A program made the position numbers and the translations under genes. From Lichenifustis flavocetrariae (lineage in GTDB: Bacteria; Pseudomonadota; Alphaproteobacteria; Rhizobiales; Beijerinckiaceae), in assembly GCF_026130545.1 (NCBI RefSeq), contig NZ_JAMOIM010000006.1:228734-292733 (forward strand): DNA of 64,000 bases, read 5' to 3'. Below, one piece after another: positions 1-8,999 of the stretch (its first letter is position 1; each line of letters opens with the position of its first letter). The notes beneath the pieces were generated by a model. The model was not told the origin of the DNA. It saw only the letters and a program-made list of their open reading frames with translations, and did no database searches.

Positions 1-81
1 CCTCATCAGCCCAACCTGGACAGCGACACGGCACGTGGCGTCTGCCCGGGGTAGGATGCGGCTCTCCGTCCGCTTGGTCGT

Positions 82-708
82 TCAGAAGTGATCCGGCGTC
101 GCTTCCGGGTTCTTCAACTCATGTTTGAGGATCAGTGGGACCTGACAGAGCGCGAACACGACCGTGATTGGCATGGTGCCGAAGACCTTGAAGCCGGCCC
201 AGAAGACGTCGCTCTGCGTCCGCCACACCACCTCGTTCAGGGCGGCGAGAAAGAAGAAGAAGATTCCCCAACGCAGCGTCAGTTTGCGCCAGCCGGTCTC
301 GTCGAGGGAAAGTGCCGTGTCCAGCAGTACCGAAAGCAGCGAGCGGTTGAACAGGAGGCCGCCGAGCAGAACCGTCCCGAAAATGCAATTGACGATGGTG
401 GGCTTCACTTTGATGAAGATCGGATTGTCGAAGTAGAAGGTCAGCGCGCCGAAGACCAGCACCGCGACCGCTGTCACGAGCGGCATGATGGGCACGCGGC
501 GGACGATCGCATAGGAGACCGCCAACGTCACCAGCACGCCGGCCATCAGGACGCCGGTCGCCACATGGAGATTGTAGCGATAGGAGGCGATGAAGAAGAG
601 ACCCAGCGGTCCGAATTCGAGCAGCAGCTTGAGGGTGGGGTCGAGCTTGCGCGGCGCCGGTGCGCCGGCGGGGATCGATTTTGCCGCCTCGGGCTTTGTG
701 TCGGTCAT
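82..708 (-). CDS. yciB: Inner-membrane-spanning protein YciB / septation protein A
   Basis: A 208-residue protein with about five hydrophobic segments, the usual size of the YciB/IspZ family, an integral inner-membrane protein linked to cell envelope integrity and division. The family's most recognisable stretch, an FDNPIFIKVKPTIVN-type motif near residues 93-107, is intact, as is the C-terminal W-R-T-x-S-D-x-F-W region near 162-172. The start is the first ATG of the frame. It lies 16 bases downstream of the ftsY stop on the same strand, so the two are probably one transcript; ftsY-yciB is a common alphaproteobacterial pair. The molecular role of the family is still poorly defined. Confidence 0.93.
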   Translation of the reverse strand: MTDTKPEAAKSIPAGAPAPRKLDPTLKLLLEFGPLGLFFIASYRYNLHVATGVLMAGVLVTLAVSYAIVRRVPIMPLVTAVAVLVFGALTFYFDNPIFIKVKPTIVNCIFGTVLLGGLLFNRSLLSVLLDTALSLDETGWRKLTLRWGIFFFFLAALNEVVWRTQSDVFWAGFKVFGTMPITVVFALCQVPLILKHELKNPEATPDHF

Positions 709-724
709 CGTGTCTCTTTCTGAA

Positions 725-1969
725 TCAGCGTTCGAGGCCCGCGATGGCGCGCGCGAAATCGCGCGCCGCGAAGGGTTCGAGGTCGTCCACGCCTTCGCCC
801 ACCCCGATGAAATGGACCGGCACTTTGAATTTCTCGGCGATGGCCACGAGGATGCCGCCGCGCGCCGTGCCGTCGAGCTTGGTCATCACGAGCCCCGTCA
901 CGCCCGCGACCCGGCCGAAAATCTCGACTTGGCTCATGGCGTTCTGGCCAACAGTGGCATCGAGCACCAGAAGCACCGCATGAGGCGCGTCGGCGTCGAT
1001 CTTGCGGATCACGCGCAGCACTTTGGCGAGTTCGTCCATGAGCTCGGCGCGATTCTGCAGGCGCCCCGCCGTATCGATCAGCAAGACGTCGGTGCCGGCC
1101 GCCTGGGCGCTCTTGAAGGCGTCGAAGGCAAGGCCGGCGGCATCCGCGCCCGCCTCGCCCGATACGACGGGAATGCCGATCCGCGCGCCCCAAACTTTGA
1201 GCTGCTCCACGGCCGCGGCCCGAAACGTGTCGCCGGCCGCGAGCATCACGCTTCGGCCTTCCCGCGTGAATTTGGCTGCAAGCTTGCCAATCGTCGTGGT
1301 CTTGCCCGATCCGTTCACGCCGATCACCAGGATCACGAAAGGCTTTGGGCCTGTGATCACAAGGGGCTTTGCCACGGGATCGAGCACACGCTCCACATGG
1401 TTGGCGATGATGGCTTGCACGTCCTCCGCTCCGACGCCTTTGGTAAAGCGCCCGTCGCGCACCGTGTCGACGATGCGCAACGCGGTCGTCACACCGAGAT
1501 CGGCCTGGATCAGCAGGTCCTCGAGATCTTCGACGGTCGACAACTCGAGCCGCCGCTTGGTGAAGATCCCGGTGAGCCCCTGACCGAGCGACGACGACGA
1601 ACGCGACAGGCCTTTGCGGAGCCGGGACAGCCAGCCGGTCGGCTCTGGGTCCCCGCTTTCCCTTGTGGAGTCAGGAGAGGGAAGAGAGCGCTCCTCGCTC
1701 GCCGGTGCGGACATTCGGTCGGGCACTGGAGGCGGCGCGGCCTCTCCTTCCGTCTCAGCCGGCTCATCGAAGACCTCGATCAGGTCGGCCGGGGTGACAG
1801 CAGTTTCGATCGGCCCGGTCACGGCCGTGCGCTCCACCAGTTCCTGTTCGGGTGTCAGGAGCTCGACCTCGTCGTCCGGCGGCAGCTCAGGCTCGGCCGG
1901 CGCCGTCGCGCCGCCGAAGAAGCGGCGGAAGAAGCCGGGCCTCTTGCGATCGGTGTCCTCGGCGCTCAT
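725..1969 (-). CDS. ftsY: Signal recognition particle receptor FtsY
   Basis: SRP receptor GTPase that docks ribosome-SRP complexes at the inner membrane. The 414-residue form starting at 1969 has an acidic, Pro/Glu-rich A domain (residues about 20-110), then the N domain (about 112-200) and the G domain. G motifs are all present: GVNGSGKTTT (217-226), DTFR (247-250), DTAGR (299-303), TKLD (363-366) and the closing GVGEGVDDL segment (389-397). The frame is open further upstream to 2131, but that would overlap the divergent pseudouridine synthase; the protein beginning MSAEDTD looks like a normal FtsY N-terminus with an amphipathic FFRRFF segment. It is followed 16 bases later by yciB on the same strand. 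Confidence 0.96.
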   Translation of the reverse strand: MSAEDTDRKRPGFFRRFFGGATAPAEPELPPDDEVELLTPEQELVERTAVTGPIETAVTPADLIEVFDEPAETEGEAAPPPVPDRMSAPASEERSLPSPDSTRESGDPEPTGWLSRLRKGLSRSSSSLGQGLTGIFTKRRLELSTVEDLEDLLIQADLGVTTALRIVDTVRDGRFTKGVGAEDVQAIIANHVERVLDPVAKPLVITGPKPFVILVIGVNGSGKTTTIGKLAAKFTREGRSVMLAAGDTFRAAAVEQLKVWGARIGIPVVSGEAGADAAGLAFDAFKSAQAAGTDVLLIDTAGRLQNRAELMDELAKVLRVIRKIDADAPHAVLLVLDATVGQNAMSQVEIFGRVAGVTGLVMTKLDGTARGGILVAIAEKFKVPVHFIGVGEGVDDLEPFAARDFARAIAGLER

Positions 1970-2044
1970 GAACCAGCCATCCGCATGAAGAAAGGTGTAA
2001 ACCCGTGTTGATCGGTGAAGCCGGCCCTCGATAGACCTTTGCGC

Positions 2045-2761
2045 ATGAACCCGGAAGACCTTAATGACCGCCTGCTCCATCGTGACGGGCTGATGCTCAT
2101 CCTCGACAAGCCTGCCGGTATCCCGGTCCACCGCGGACCCAAGGGCGGGGCGAGCCTGGAGGACGGCTTCGATGTGCTACGTTTCGGCCTGCCCCGCGCG
2201 CCAGCGCTGGCGCACCGGCTCGACCGCGACACGTCCGGCTGCCTGGTGTTGGGCCGGCACCGCAAGGCGTTGGAGAAGCTCGGATTGCTGTTCAAGCAAG
2301 GCAAGATCGGCAAGGCCTACTGGGCGGTGGTCGAAGGCGGCCCCGTCGAGCCCGAAGGGCTGATCGACCTGCCGCTCGCGCGGCGCGACGAAACCCGCGG
2401 CTGGTGGATGAAAGTCGATCCGCAAGGCATGCCGTCGCAGACACGCTGGACGTTGCTGGGCCGGGCCGACGGTCGCTCATGGCTCGCCCTCGCGCCCCTG
2501 ACGGGGCGGACGCATCAATTGCGGGTGCATTGCGCCGCGCTTGGCTGGCCGATCCTGGGCGATCCGATCTACGGCACGGGACGGGGCGGCCCGACGCCGC
2601 TGCACCTGCATGCGCGGTCGATCAGCGTCCCCATGTCATCCGCAAAACCGCCGGTCGCGGCCGTGGCGCCGGTTCCCCCGCACATGGAGGAGGCGTTGGC
2701 GGCGTGCGGCTGGGTGAGGTCTGGTGAGGCTGCAAACGTCCGTCTGGATATCGGCACATGA
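2045..2761 (+). CDS. RluA-family RNA pseudouridine synthase
   Basis: Converts specific uridines in rRNA or tRNA to pseudouridine. The signature HRLDRDTSG is intact, and its first Asp (residue 60 counted from 2045) is the catalytic residue of the family. The later GRTHQLRVH and LGDPIYG segments are also typical of RluA enzymes. At 238 residues and without an obvious S4 domain it resembles the compact RluA type rather than RluC/RluD; the exact target uridine cannot be assigned. A GTG at 2015 in frame would add ten residues, but neither start has a clear ribosome-binding site; the ATG fits family N-termini better. The stop overlaps the bluB start by four bases (ATGA), so the two are translationally coupled. 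Confidence 0.9.
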   Translation: MNPEDLNDRLLHRDGLMLILDKPAGIPVHRGPKGGASLEDGFDVLRFGLPRAPALAHRLDRDTSGCLVLGRHRKALEKLGLLFKQGKIGKAYWAVVEGGPVEPEGLIDLPLARRDETRGWWMKVDPQGMPSQTRWTLLGRADGRSWLALAPLTGRTHQLRVHCAALGWPILGDPIYGTGRGGPTPLHLHARSISVPMSSAKPPVAAVAPVPPHMEEALAACGWVRSGEAANVRLDIGT

Positions 2762-3399
2762 CCGCCGATCGCGCCTTTGGCGAAGCCTTTCGTGTCGATC
2801 TGCTGGATCTCTTCGCGTGGCGACGGGATGTACGTCGGTTCCGCCGCGATCATTTGCCCGAAGGTACGTTCGAGCGTCTGGTGGCGGTCGCGTGTCTCGC
2901 CCCGTCGGTCGGGCTCAGCCAGCCATGGCGGTTCGTCTCGGTGGCGGACGCCGTGCGTCAACAGGCCGTTCGGGCGTCCTTCGAGCGCTGCAACGCAGAC
3001 GCGCTGCGCCGGCAGGGCGACGACAAGGCCGGGCTTTATGCCCGTCTGAAGCTTGCGGGGCTCGACGACGCGCCTTGCCAATTCGCAGTCTTTGCGGATC
3101 GGGAGACCGAACAGGGGCATAGCCTCGGGCGCCTCACGATGCCGACGACCATCGACTACTCGGCCGTCATGGCCGTCCACACGCTCTGGCTGGCCGCGCG
3201 GGCGGAGGGGATCGGACTCGGTTGGGTGTCGATCCTCGAACCCGATTTGGTTGCGGCGGCGCTCGATGTGCCGCCGGCCTGGGTCCTGATCGGCTACTTC
3301 TGTCTCGGCTATCCCCTCGAACCCGACGACGCGCCCGCGTTGGAACGTGCCGGATGGGAGCGGCGCTGCGATCCGGCAAGTGTTCTGCTGGTCCGTTGA
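2758..3399 (+). CDS. bluB: 5,6-dimethylbenzimidazole synthase BluB
   Basis: Flavin-destroying enzyme of the nitroreductase fold that makes 5,6-dimethylbenzimidazole, the lower ligand of cobalamin, from reduced FMN and oxygen. The 213-residue length fits. Diagnostic segments are RRDVRRFR near the N-terminus, the FMN-site APSVGLSQPWRFV stretch (about 47-59) and GLGWVSIL in the C-terminal half. It starts on the ATGA that ends the upstream pseudouridine synthase. No other cobalamin gene lies in the window, so this gene is separate from any main cob cluster. Confidence 0.92.
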   Translation: MTADRAFGEAFRVDLLDLFAWRRDVRRFRRDHLPEGTFERLVAVACLAPSVGLSQPWRFVSVADAVRQQAVRASFERCNADALRRQGDDKAGLYARLKLAGLDDAPCQFAVFADRETEQGHSLGRLTMPTTIDYSAVMAVHTLWLAARAEGIGLGWVSILEPDLVAAALDVPPAWVLIGYFCLGYPLEPDDAPALERAGWERRCDPASVLLVR

Positions 3400-3881
3400 C
3401 GGTCTGGATCGAGCCGCCTCGCGCGCACGACACTCGGAGAATGCCCAGTCGGAGTTGCGTGATCTATTCGGTCCAGCAATTCCGACGTTCTTCATCCTGA
3501 GGTCCGCCCGAGGCGGTGTATCGAAGGATGCTGATTGTTGCGCGCGTTTCGATCCGGCCGCAGCGCGGCCTACGCAGCAGGAGGAATTGTTCCATCCGAC
3601 CACTCTAGGCCCAGGATCGGGTGCCGAAACAGCGATGAGGCTGCGCCCCTGTCCGTCGCCTCTGGCCACGCATGCTTCCGATGGTTACGATGACGCGGGA
3701 GCGGAGCGTGCCCGGCTTTTGGGAGGGCACGCGATGCCAAGCGCACACGAGCCAGGCCTTTGCCGTCATTTCTCCGCTTTTGAGGCCGCAAGGCTGTTGG
3801 TGATCGCGCACGTCACCCGATGCCACCGCGCTCCGGCGCGTCTGCTTCGGATCCGGGGCCCGGTATCAGGAAGGTTGAATC
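3400..3881. other. Intergenic region holding a REP-like palindrome
   Basis: A 482-base stretch between bluB and the MMPL exporter. Open frames here have no recognisable protein. It contains one degenerate palindromic element at 3493-3530 (listed separately) and, at its right end, the AGGAAGG ribosome-binding site (3868-3874) of the exporter. No clear promoter was recognised. Confidence 0.6.
3493..3530. repeat. REP-like intergenic palindrome (degenerate)
   Basis: The outer arms CATCCT (3493-3498) and AGGATG (3525-3530) are exact inverted repeats, and the inner CCGCC/GGCGG bases pair around a CGAG loop. The wording (catcctgagg...cgaaggatg) resembles short palindromic intergenic repeats common in Bradyrhizobium and Methylobacterium chromosomes. 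Only one copy is recognised in this window, and its middle is imperfect. Confidence 0.5.
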
Positions 3882-6254
3882 TTGAGTCATCACACTGACG
3901 CGACGCCGCCCGGGGATGCCAGGCCGATCAATATCGCGTTCGGGCTGGAGCGGCTCGGGCTCTGGTCCCTGCGCATCCCGCTCGTGGCGGCGTTGATCTT
4001 TGCGGCGCTTGCGATCGGGGCCGGAATCGGGGTCAGCCGGATCAGCGTCGATGATTCTTTAAGCCAGCTGTTTCGCTCGGACACGCCCGAATTCAAGCAA
4101 TTCGAACAGGTGACCAAACGGTTTCCATCGAACGAATATGACGTTCTGGTCGTCGTCGAAGGCAAGACGTTGCTCGAACGCGATAATCTCGACAAGCTAC
4201 GCAGCCTCGTGACCGACTTGCAACTCGTCGACGGCACGCGTGGCATCATCTCGCTCTTCTCCGCGCGGGCCGCGCCGGAAAACGGCCGGATCCCGGCGCC
4301 GCTGTTCCCGGAAACGCTCCCGGACGGCGGTGACTATCAGGCCCTGATCGACAAGATCCGCGGCAATGACATCATCCGCGGCAAACTTCTGTCGGACGAT
4401 GGCACTCTGGCCCTCATCGTCCTGTCGCTCGAGCCCTCGGTCACCCAAAGCACCAAGCTCAACGGGATCGTCACCGATATCCGCAAGATGATGGATGAGG
4501 ATCTCGCCGGCTCCGGCCTCAAGGGCGAGCTCTCCGGCGTGCCGGTGATGCAGCTCGAGATCCGCAATGCGGTCGAGCGCGACCGCCTGCTCTACAACAC
4601 CATAGGCTTCGTGGCGGGCTGCCTCGTCGCGATCCTGTTCTTCCGCCGCGTGTCCTTCATGATCATCGCGGCCGGACCGCCGCTGATCGCCATCCTGTTC
4701 GCGCTCGGGGCCCTGGGTTGGCTCGATTTTCGGCTCAATATGTTCCTGAACGTGATGACGCCGCTCATCATGGTGATCAGCTTTTCGGACTCGATGCAGC
4801 TCACCTTCGCGGCACGCGACCGGTTGATTGCCGGTGAGAACAAGGTGCAGGCCTTCCGCAATGCCATCATCGTGGTGGGACCGGCTTGCGTCCTCACGCA
4901 TGCGACGGCGGCGCTCTCCTTCACGGCGCTGATGTTCACCGAATCCGACCTGATCCGCACCTTCGGCGAAGCCGGGCTGATCTCGACCCTCATCGCGCTC
5001 GTCACCGTGCTGACGCTCGCGCCGCTGCTGGGCGTGCTTCTCGTGCGCGGCGACATGACCAGGCTGAAGACCGGCAAGAACGCCGACACGGGCGTGCAGG
5101 CCTTGCGCCGCTTCTGCGCCTGGATCGCCCACGGCATGGTCGCGCGGCCGGGGCTCTACAGCATTATCGGCATTCTGGTCGTGGCCGGTCTCGGCGTGTT
5201 CTACGCGCATCTCGAGCCGAGCTACCGGCTGGCCGATCAGGTGCCGGACAAGGAGCAGGCCGTCCAGGCCTCGGGCAAGCTCGACAACAAGCTTTCCGGC
5301 GCCAATCCGATCGACGTCTATGTTCAGTTCCCGCCCGGAGCGGATCTCTATTCGCCCGAGACCTTGAGCGTGATCGACCAGGTGCACGAGACGGTCGAGA
5401 AACAGGCGGGGGTGGGGAACGTCTGGTCGCTCGATACGCTGCAGCGGTGGTTGTCCCAGAAACTGGGCAAGGATGACGTCGCCACGCTGAAACAATATGT
5501 GGACCTGCTGCCGGCCCATCTCACACAGCGCTTTATCGCGCCGGACCATGGCGCCGTGCTGGTGTCAGGCCGCATCCCGGATCATGATTCGAGCCGACTG
5601 CTTCCCGTGGTGAACCAGCTCGACGCGGCGTTGGCTCCGATTCGCGTCGCTCATCCGGGCTATCAGATCGCCGTGACCGGCCTCGCCGTGATCGCGGCGC
5701 GCAACTCGTCGGCGATGATCGAAAAGCTCAACCGGGGCCTCACACTCGAATTCCTGTTCGTGGCGGCCTTCATCGGGTTGGCGTTCCGGTCGATCACCGT
5801 GATGCTGGCCTCGATCCTGCCCGGCATCTTCCCAGTCGTTCTGTCCGGCACGGTGCTCTGGTGGATGGGCGAGGGGCTGCAGTTTATCAGCGTCGTGGCC
5901 CTGACCGTGTCGTTCGGCCTCGGCCTCAGCGCGACGATCCACTTCCTCAACCGCCTACGGCACGAGGACGACGAGCATTATGCGGCCGACCCGGCCGTCG
6001 CGGTCGAGCGCGCGACCGTGCTGATGGGACCGGCGCTGATTCTGACTTCGATCGTGCTGGCCTGCGGGCTCGCCGTCACGGTCTTCTCGGACCTGCCCTC
6101 ACTGCGTACCTTCGGCTGGCTCTCGGCCTTTGCCATGATGGCGGCGCTCGTGGCCGACTTCCTCATCTTGCGGCCGACGATCAGCTTCCTGCGGATTCAC
6201 TTGCGCGGCTCGCGCCGTGGGCAACCGTCGATCCACTCACGGGCCGCGGAATAG
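3882..6254 (+). CDS. RND superfamily / MMPL-type exporter
   Basis: A 790-residue inner-membrane transporter with the duplicated RND layout: one TM helix (about 32-54), a large periplasmic domain, a block of TM helices (about 240-390), a second lone TM (about 424-444), a second periplasmic domain and a closing TM block (about 620-780). The periplasmic segment after TM1 (D-D-S-L-S-Q-L-F-R-S-D) is typical of the MMPL/HpnN/patched-like branch. The start is TTG, preceded at good spacing by AGGAAGG. There is no membrane-fusion protein or outer-membrane channel beside it, so it probably acts alone, perhaps on a lipid or hydrophobic substrate; that is inference. It is shorter than typical HpnN and no hopanoid gene is adjacent, so hpnN is not used as a name. 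Confidence 0.85.
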   Translation: MSHHTDATPPGDARPINIAFGLERLGLWSLRIPLVAALIFAALAIGAGIGVSRISVDDSLSQLFRSDTPEFKQFEQVTKRFPSNEYDVLVVVEGKTLLERDNLDKLRSLVTDLQLVDGTRGIISLFSARAAPENGRIPAPLFPETLPDGGDYQALIDKIRGNDIIRGKLLSDDGTLALIVLSLEPSVTQSTKLNGIVTDIRKMMDEDLAGSGLKGELSGVPVMQLEIRNAVERDRLLYNTIGFVAGCLVAILFFRRVSFMIIAAGPPLIAILFALGALGWLDFRLNMFLNVMTPLIMVISFSDSMQLTFAARDRLIAGENKVQAFRNAIIVVGPACVLTHATAALSFTALMFTESDLIRTFGEAGLISTLIALVTVLTLAPLLGVLLVRGDMTRLKTGKNADTGVQALRRFCAWIAHGMVARPGLYSIIGILVVAGLGVFYAHLEPSYRLADQVPDKEQAVQASGKLDNKLSGANPIDVYVQFPPGADLYSPETLSVIDQVHETVEKQAGVGNVWSLDTLQRWLSQKLGKDDVATLKQYVDLLPAHLTQRFIAPDHGAVLVSGRIPDHDSSRLLPVVNQLDAALAPIRVAHPGYQIAVTGLAVIAARNSSAMIEKLNRGLTLEFLFVAAFIGLAFRSITVMLASILPGIFPVVLSGTVLWWMGEGLQFISVVALTVSFGLGLSATIHFLNRLRHEDDEHYAADPAVAVERATVLMGPALILTSIVLACGLAVTVFSDLPSLRTFGWLSAFAMMAALVADFLILRPTISFLRIHLRGSRRGQPSIHSRAAE

Positions 6255-6264
6255 GCTCTAAATC

Positions 6265-6297
6265 AACATGGCCCGAACCTGAGGTCCGGGCCATGTT
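6265..6297. terminator. Hairpin between convergent genes
   Basis: Ten-base perfect inverted repeat, ACATGGCCCG (6266-6275) and CGGGCCATGT (6287-6296), with extra pairing inside the loop. It starts 11 bases after the exporter stop and lies before the convergent exported-protein gene. The T-tract is weak, so it may work in both directions with low efficiency. Confidence 0.65.
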
Positions 6298-6408
6298 TGG
6301 AGAGACGTCCAGATGAGATGTGCCTGCGCGTCGCTTCGATCTTCGCGACGGGTCAGGCGGTGTAGCGCATGTCGGGATACGTCGATCCTCGTCCCCGACG
6401 CCTGACGT

Positions 6409-6888
6409 TTAGGCGCGCTTCATCTCGATTTGCACAGACTGGATATCGGTTCCCGTCGGTCTGATGGAGACACTCTGCGAGTTGCCCCGCGTGGTCACCC
6501 CGAGCGTGGCCGAGAAGCCCGTGCCCTTCACCGAGGTCGAGATCTGGCCGCCCTGGATCGTGCCGGTCACATCCCCGGTCACTTGGCGCGTGGTTTCCGT
6601 CCAAGTTCCAAGGATGTTGGAGCCGTCGGCCTGAAGGCTGCTCTTCACCTCGAATTTGTAGCTGTCGCTCGCGCACCGCAGGTTCTGGTGCATGATGATG
6701 CCGCTCGGCGTGACCTCATAGGTCGCCTTACAACGGATGCGCTCATTGTGACCGTCATTCATGGAGATCGTCCCGGCCCCTGACCAGGAACCCGAAAGAC
6801 TGGCAAACGGACTGCCGCTTTGCGCGATAGCGCCGGTCGAGCCCAGTGCAATCATCACCAGTCCCGCGACTTCGATGCGTCCGATCAT
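6409..6888 (-). CDS. Small exported protein of unknown function
   Basis: A 159-residue protein with a signal peptide (residues about 1-22, AIAQ cleavage region). The mature part begins with a G-S-W-S-G-x-G-T motif and continues as alternating beta-like strands (e.g. ERIRCKATYEV, FEVKSSL, GTIQGGQISTSV). This is the appearance of the small periplasmic beta-barrel-like hypothetical proteins found widely in Rhizobiales. Two Cys residues (in RIRCKA and LRCAS) could form a disulfide. The start is supported by a GAGGGG ribosome-binding site just upstream. It is convergent with the exporter and separated from eda by about 115 bases. No function is proposed. Confidence 0.75.
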   Translation of the reverse strand: MIGRIEVAGLVMIALGSTGAIAQSGSPFASLSGSWSGAGTISMNDGHNERIRCKATYEVTPSGIIMHQNLRCASDSYKFEVKSSLQADGSNILGTWTETTRQVTGDVTGTIQGGQISTSVKGTGFSATLGVTTRGNSQSVSIRPTGTDIQSVQIEMKRA

Positions 6889-7004
6889 AAAATGCCCCTC
6901 ATCCTCTCAGCGTGTTGCGACACTACATGCCAGAGATCACGCGTCTTTGCGACTTTGATGAGGCTGATTTTCCGCGATCTCCGAGCGGCTCAGCCCCTGC
7001 CTGT

Positions 7005-7640
7005 TCATGCGCCCTTGTTCAGCGTCGCGGCGGCGTGGTGTGCCGCGGCTGTGATCGTCGCCGGATCGACCGGTGCGGCCGGTACGAACCAGGATCCTCC
7101 GACCGCGATGACATTGGGGAGCGCCAGATAGGTGTGCGCCTTGTCGGCTGCGATGCCGCCTGTCGGGCAGAATTTGACGTCGGGCAAGACGGACCCGATC
7201 GCCTTCAATGTCGCGATGCCGCCCATCGGCTCGGCCGGAAAGAATTTCTGAACCAGGAATCCATGTTCGCGAAGGTCCATGACCTCCGAGAGCGATGTGG
7301 CGCCCAGCATCCATGGCACGCCGATGCTCTTGGCACAGTCGACCAGCTTGGCCGTGTGGCCTGGTGACACCAGGAAGCGCGCTCCCGCCGCGACGGCCGC
7401 CTCGGCCTGCGCTTTGTCCAGGATGGTTCCGGCCCCGAGGACAAGCCCGGGGCATTCGGTTCTGAGCCGGCGCAGAGCTTCGAGCCCGGCGGCGGTGCGC
7501 AACGTCACCTCGATGACGCCGACCCCGCCCGCGATCAGCGCTTGGCCGACCGGAACCGCATCCTCCACCCCACGAAACGTGACGACCGGAATGGCTCTGT
7601 TGCCGTTGAGAAGCGCCGAGAAGGTGGCCGTATCGTTCAT
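7005..7640 (-). CDS. eda: 2-dehydro-3-deoxyphosphogluconate (KDPG/KHG) aldolase
   Basis: Class I aldolase cleaving KDPG to pyruvate and glyceraldehyde 3-phosphate, the last step of the Entner-Doudoroff pathway. The 211-residue length is normal. Schiff-base lysine K132 sits in the QKFFPAE motif, the catalytic glutamate E44 in IEVTLR, and the phosphate-binding end is PTGGI. The start overlaps the kdgK stop by four bases (TCAT on the plus strand), so the kinase is translated first and the aldolase is coupled to it. edd and zwf are not in this unit; zwf lies 29 kb away in the pentose phosphate operon. The pair therefore looks set up for 2-keto-3-deoxygluconate from uronate or pectin-type sugars. 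Confidence 0.95.
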   Translation of the reverse strand: MNDTATFSALLNGNRAIPVVTFRGVEDAVPVGQALIAGGVGVIEVTLRTAAGLEALRRLRTECPGLVLGAGTILDKAQAEAAVAAGARFLVSPGHTAKLVDCAKSIGVPWMLGATSLSEVMDLREHGFLVQKFFPAEPMGGIATLKAIGSVLPDVKFCPTGGIAADKAHTYLALPNVIAVGGSWFVPAAPVDPATITAAAHHAAATLNKGA

Positions 7641-8584
7641 GCTGGTTCTCCGGACAAGACAGCTTCAACTTCCGCCCGACGCGGAATGGGCTCGATCGCG
7701 CCGATGCCGCGCGTTTTCAAGGCCGCGGCCACGTTGGCATAGCGGGCGGAAGCGAATTCGTCACCCGTTCTCGCATACTCGGCCAGAAACGCACCCGTGA
7801 ACGTATCGCCGGCCCCGGAGGCATCCACGAAGGCGACCGGGAGGCACGGAATAACCTCACGCCTCGCGGGTGTCGCAACGAGACATCCTTCCGATCCGAG
7901 CGTCAACACGACAATGCGCGGCCCGAGTCCGAGGTAGAAATCCGCAATGGCATCGGGAGTTTGGCGCCCGGTCAGGAGCCTGGCGTCATCGAGGCCGGGA
8001 CGCAGGATATCGGCGAGCGCCGCCGTGGCATGGATGATGGCACGAGCCCGGTCGAGCGGCCAGAGTTTCAGCCGGAGATTGGTGTCGTAGGAGATCGAGA
8101 CCCCCTTTTCGCGGGCCAGATGGATGGCCTCGAAAGTCGCGTCACAGGGGCCGAGCCCGATGCCCTGGCTGATGGCCGACGCGTGGAACAGCCGCGCGGC
8201 GGCGATATCTGCCGTCGGCAAGTCGGCCGGCGTGTAGCGGCTCGCGGCCGACCCGTCACGCGCATAGGAGAAGACGTGCCCGGCCGCCTCGTAGGTGATG
8301 AAGTAAAGGCCGGTGCGCGAACCGCCGGGCCGCAGAACGTGTCGGCGATCGACGCCCTCCCGGTCCCAAAGGGCCTGAAGCTTGCCTCCGAAGGCATCGT
8401 CGCCGACCGCTCCGATCATGCCCGCGGAAAGACCCTGCCGGGCGGCGGCGATCGCCACATTGCTCACATCGCCGCCATAGCCAAGCCGCATGACTGAGCC
8501 CTCCTGGCCGGACGCTTCGGCGAATTCCATAAGAGGTTCGCCGAAGCAAAGAAGGGCGGGCGGGGGAGGAAAGATGTCTGTCAT
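7637..8584 (-). CDS. kdgK: 2-dehydro-3-deoxygluconokinase (PfkB/ribokinase family)
   Basis: Phosphorylates 2-keto-3-deoxygluconate to KDPG. The 315-residue protein has the PfkB N-terminal FGEPLMEF substrate segment, the GGDVSNVAIAAARQG signature 1 (about 37-51) and signature 2 DASGAGDTF (254-262) with the catalytic base D260. The YDTNLRLKLW stretch near 166 is typical of KDG kinases among PfkB enzymes. It is the first gene of a two-gene operon with eda, with a four-base overlap. A 415-base non-coding region lies upstream and presumably holds the promoter; no operator was recognised. Confidence 0.92.
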   Translation of the reverse strand: MTDIFPPPPALLCFGEPLMEFAEASGQEGSVMRLGYGGDVSNVAIAAARQGLSAGMIGAVGDDAFGGKLQALWDREGVDRRHVLRPGGSRTGLYFITYEAAGHVFSYARDGSAASRYTPADLPTADIAAARLFHASAISQGIGLGPCDATFEAIHLAREKGVSISYDTNLRLKLWPLDRARAIIHATAALADILRPGLDDARLLTGRQTPDAIADFYLGLGPRIVVLTLGSEGCLVATPARREVIPCLPVAFVDASGAGDTFTGAFLAEYARTGDEFASARYANVAAALKTRGIGAIEPIPRRAEVEAVLSGEPA

Positions 8585-8999
8585 GGATCTCGAAATAACG
8601 GAAAAGCGGAGCCCGTGTCAGCGCCGAAAGCCCTCGGCGGCTGTTTGGAACCGGCGCCTCATTCAGCTCGCATTCACGGATTGCCGCTCATGAACCTATG
8701 ACACTTCGTGATACTAAATTTGAACGACGGTCTTGTCGGACACTGGACTGCATCGTTGGAGGCGCAAGTTTCTTTTTCGTCGGTGGCTTGCGTTCGCTTG
8801 AAAACAAGGGAACATCATCGGTGTTCCAGAACTTTGAAGTCGATCGCTCCCGTTGCGCTTGACCTGATTCGCTTGAAGGGAACACGGTGATGAGCCTTCA
8901 CTTCGGTCCCCTGTGACGACGACGGCAGACGACCCCAGCGAGGACGAGCCTGCTGCAAGCGGGCGGATACCCGAGGTGATCGGGCAGAAGGGCGATGGC
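8585..8999. other. Divergent intergenic region between kdgK and a response regulator
   Basis: About 415 bases without a credible gene. It holds an exact six-base inverted repeat, GGAACA (8809-8814) and TGTTCC (8822-8827), 13 bases centre to centre, which could be a regulator site. Several GGAAC words occur, but none has a CGTT box at EcfG spacing. A GTG-started extension of the downstream response regulator (from 8913) is possible but lacks a ribosome-binding site. Confidence 0.5.

Noticed and set aside
3882..6254. Naming the MMPL exporter hpnN
   Set aside because: It is shorter than typical HpnN and no hopanoid synthesis gene is nearby; only the RND/MMPL assignment is supported.
8585..8912. 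EcfG-type (GGAAC-N17-CGTT) general stress promoter
   Set aside because: Three GGAAC words occur but none has a CGTT-like box at 16-17 bases.
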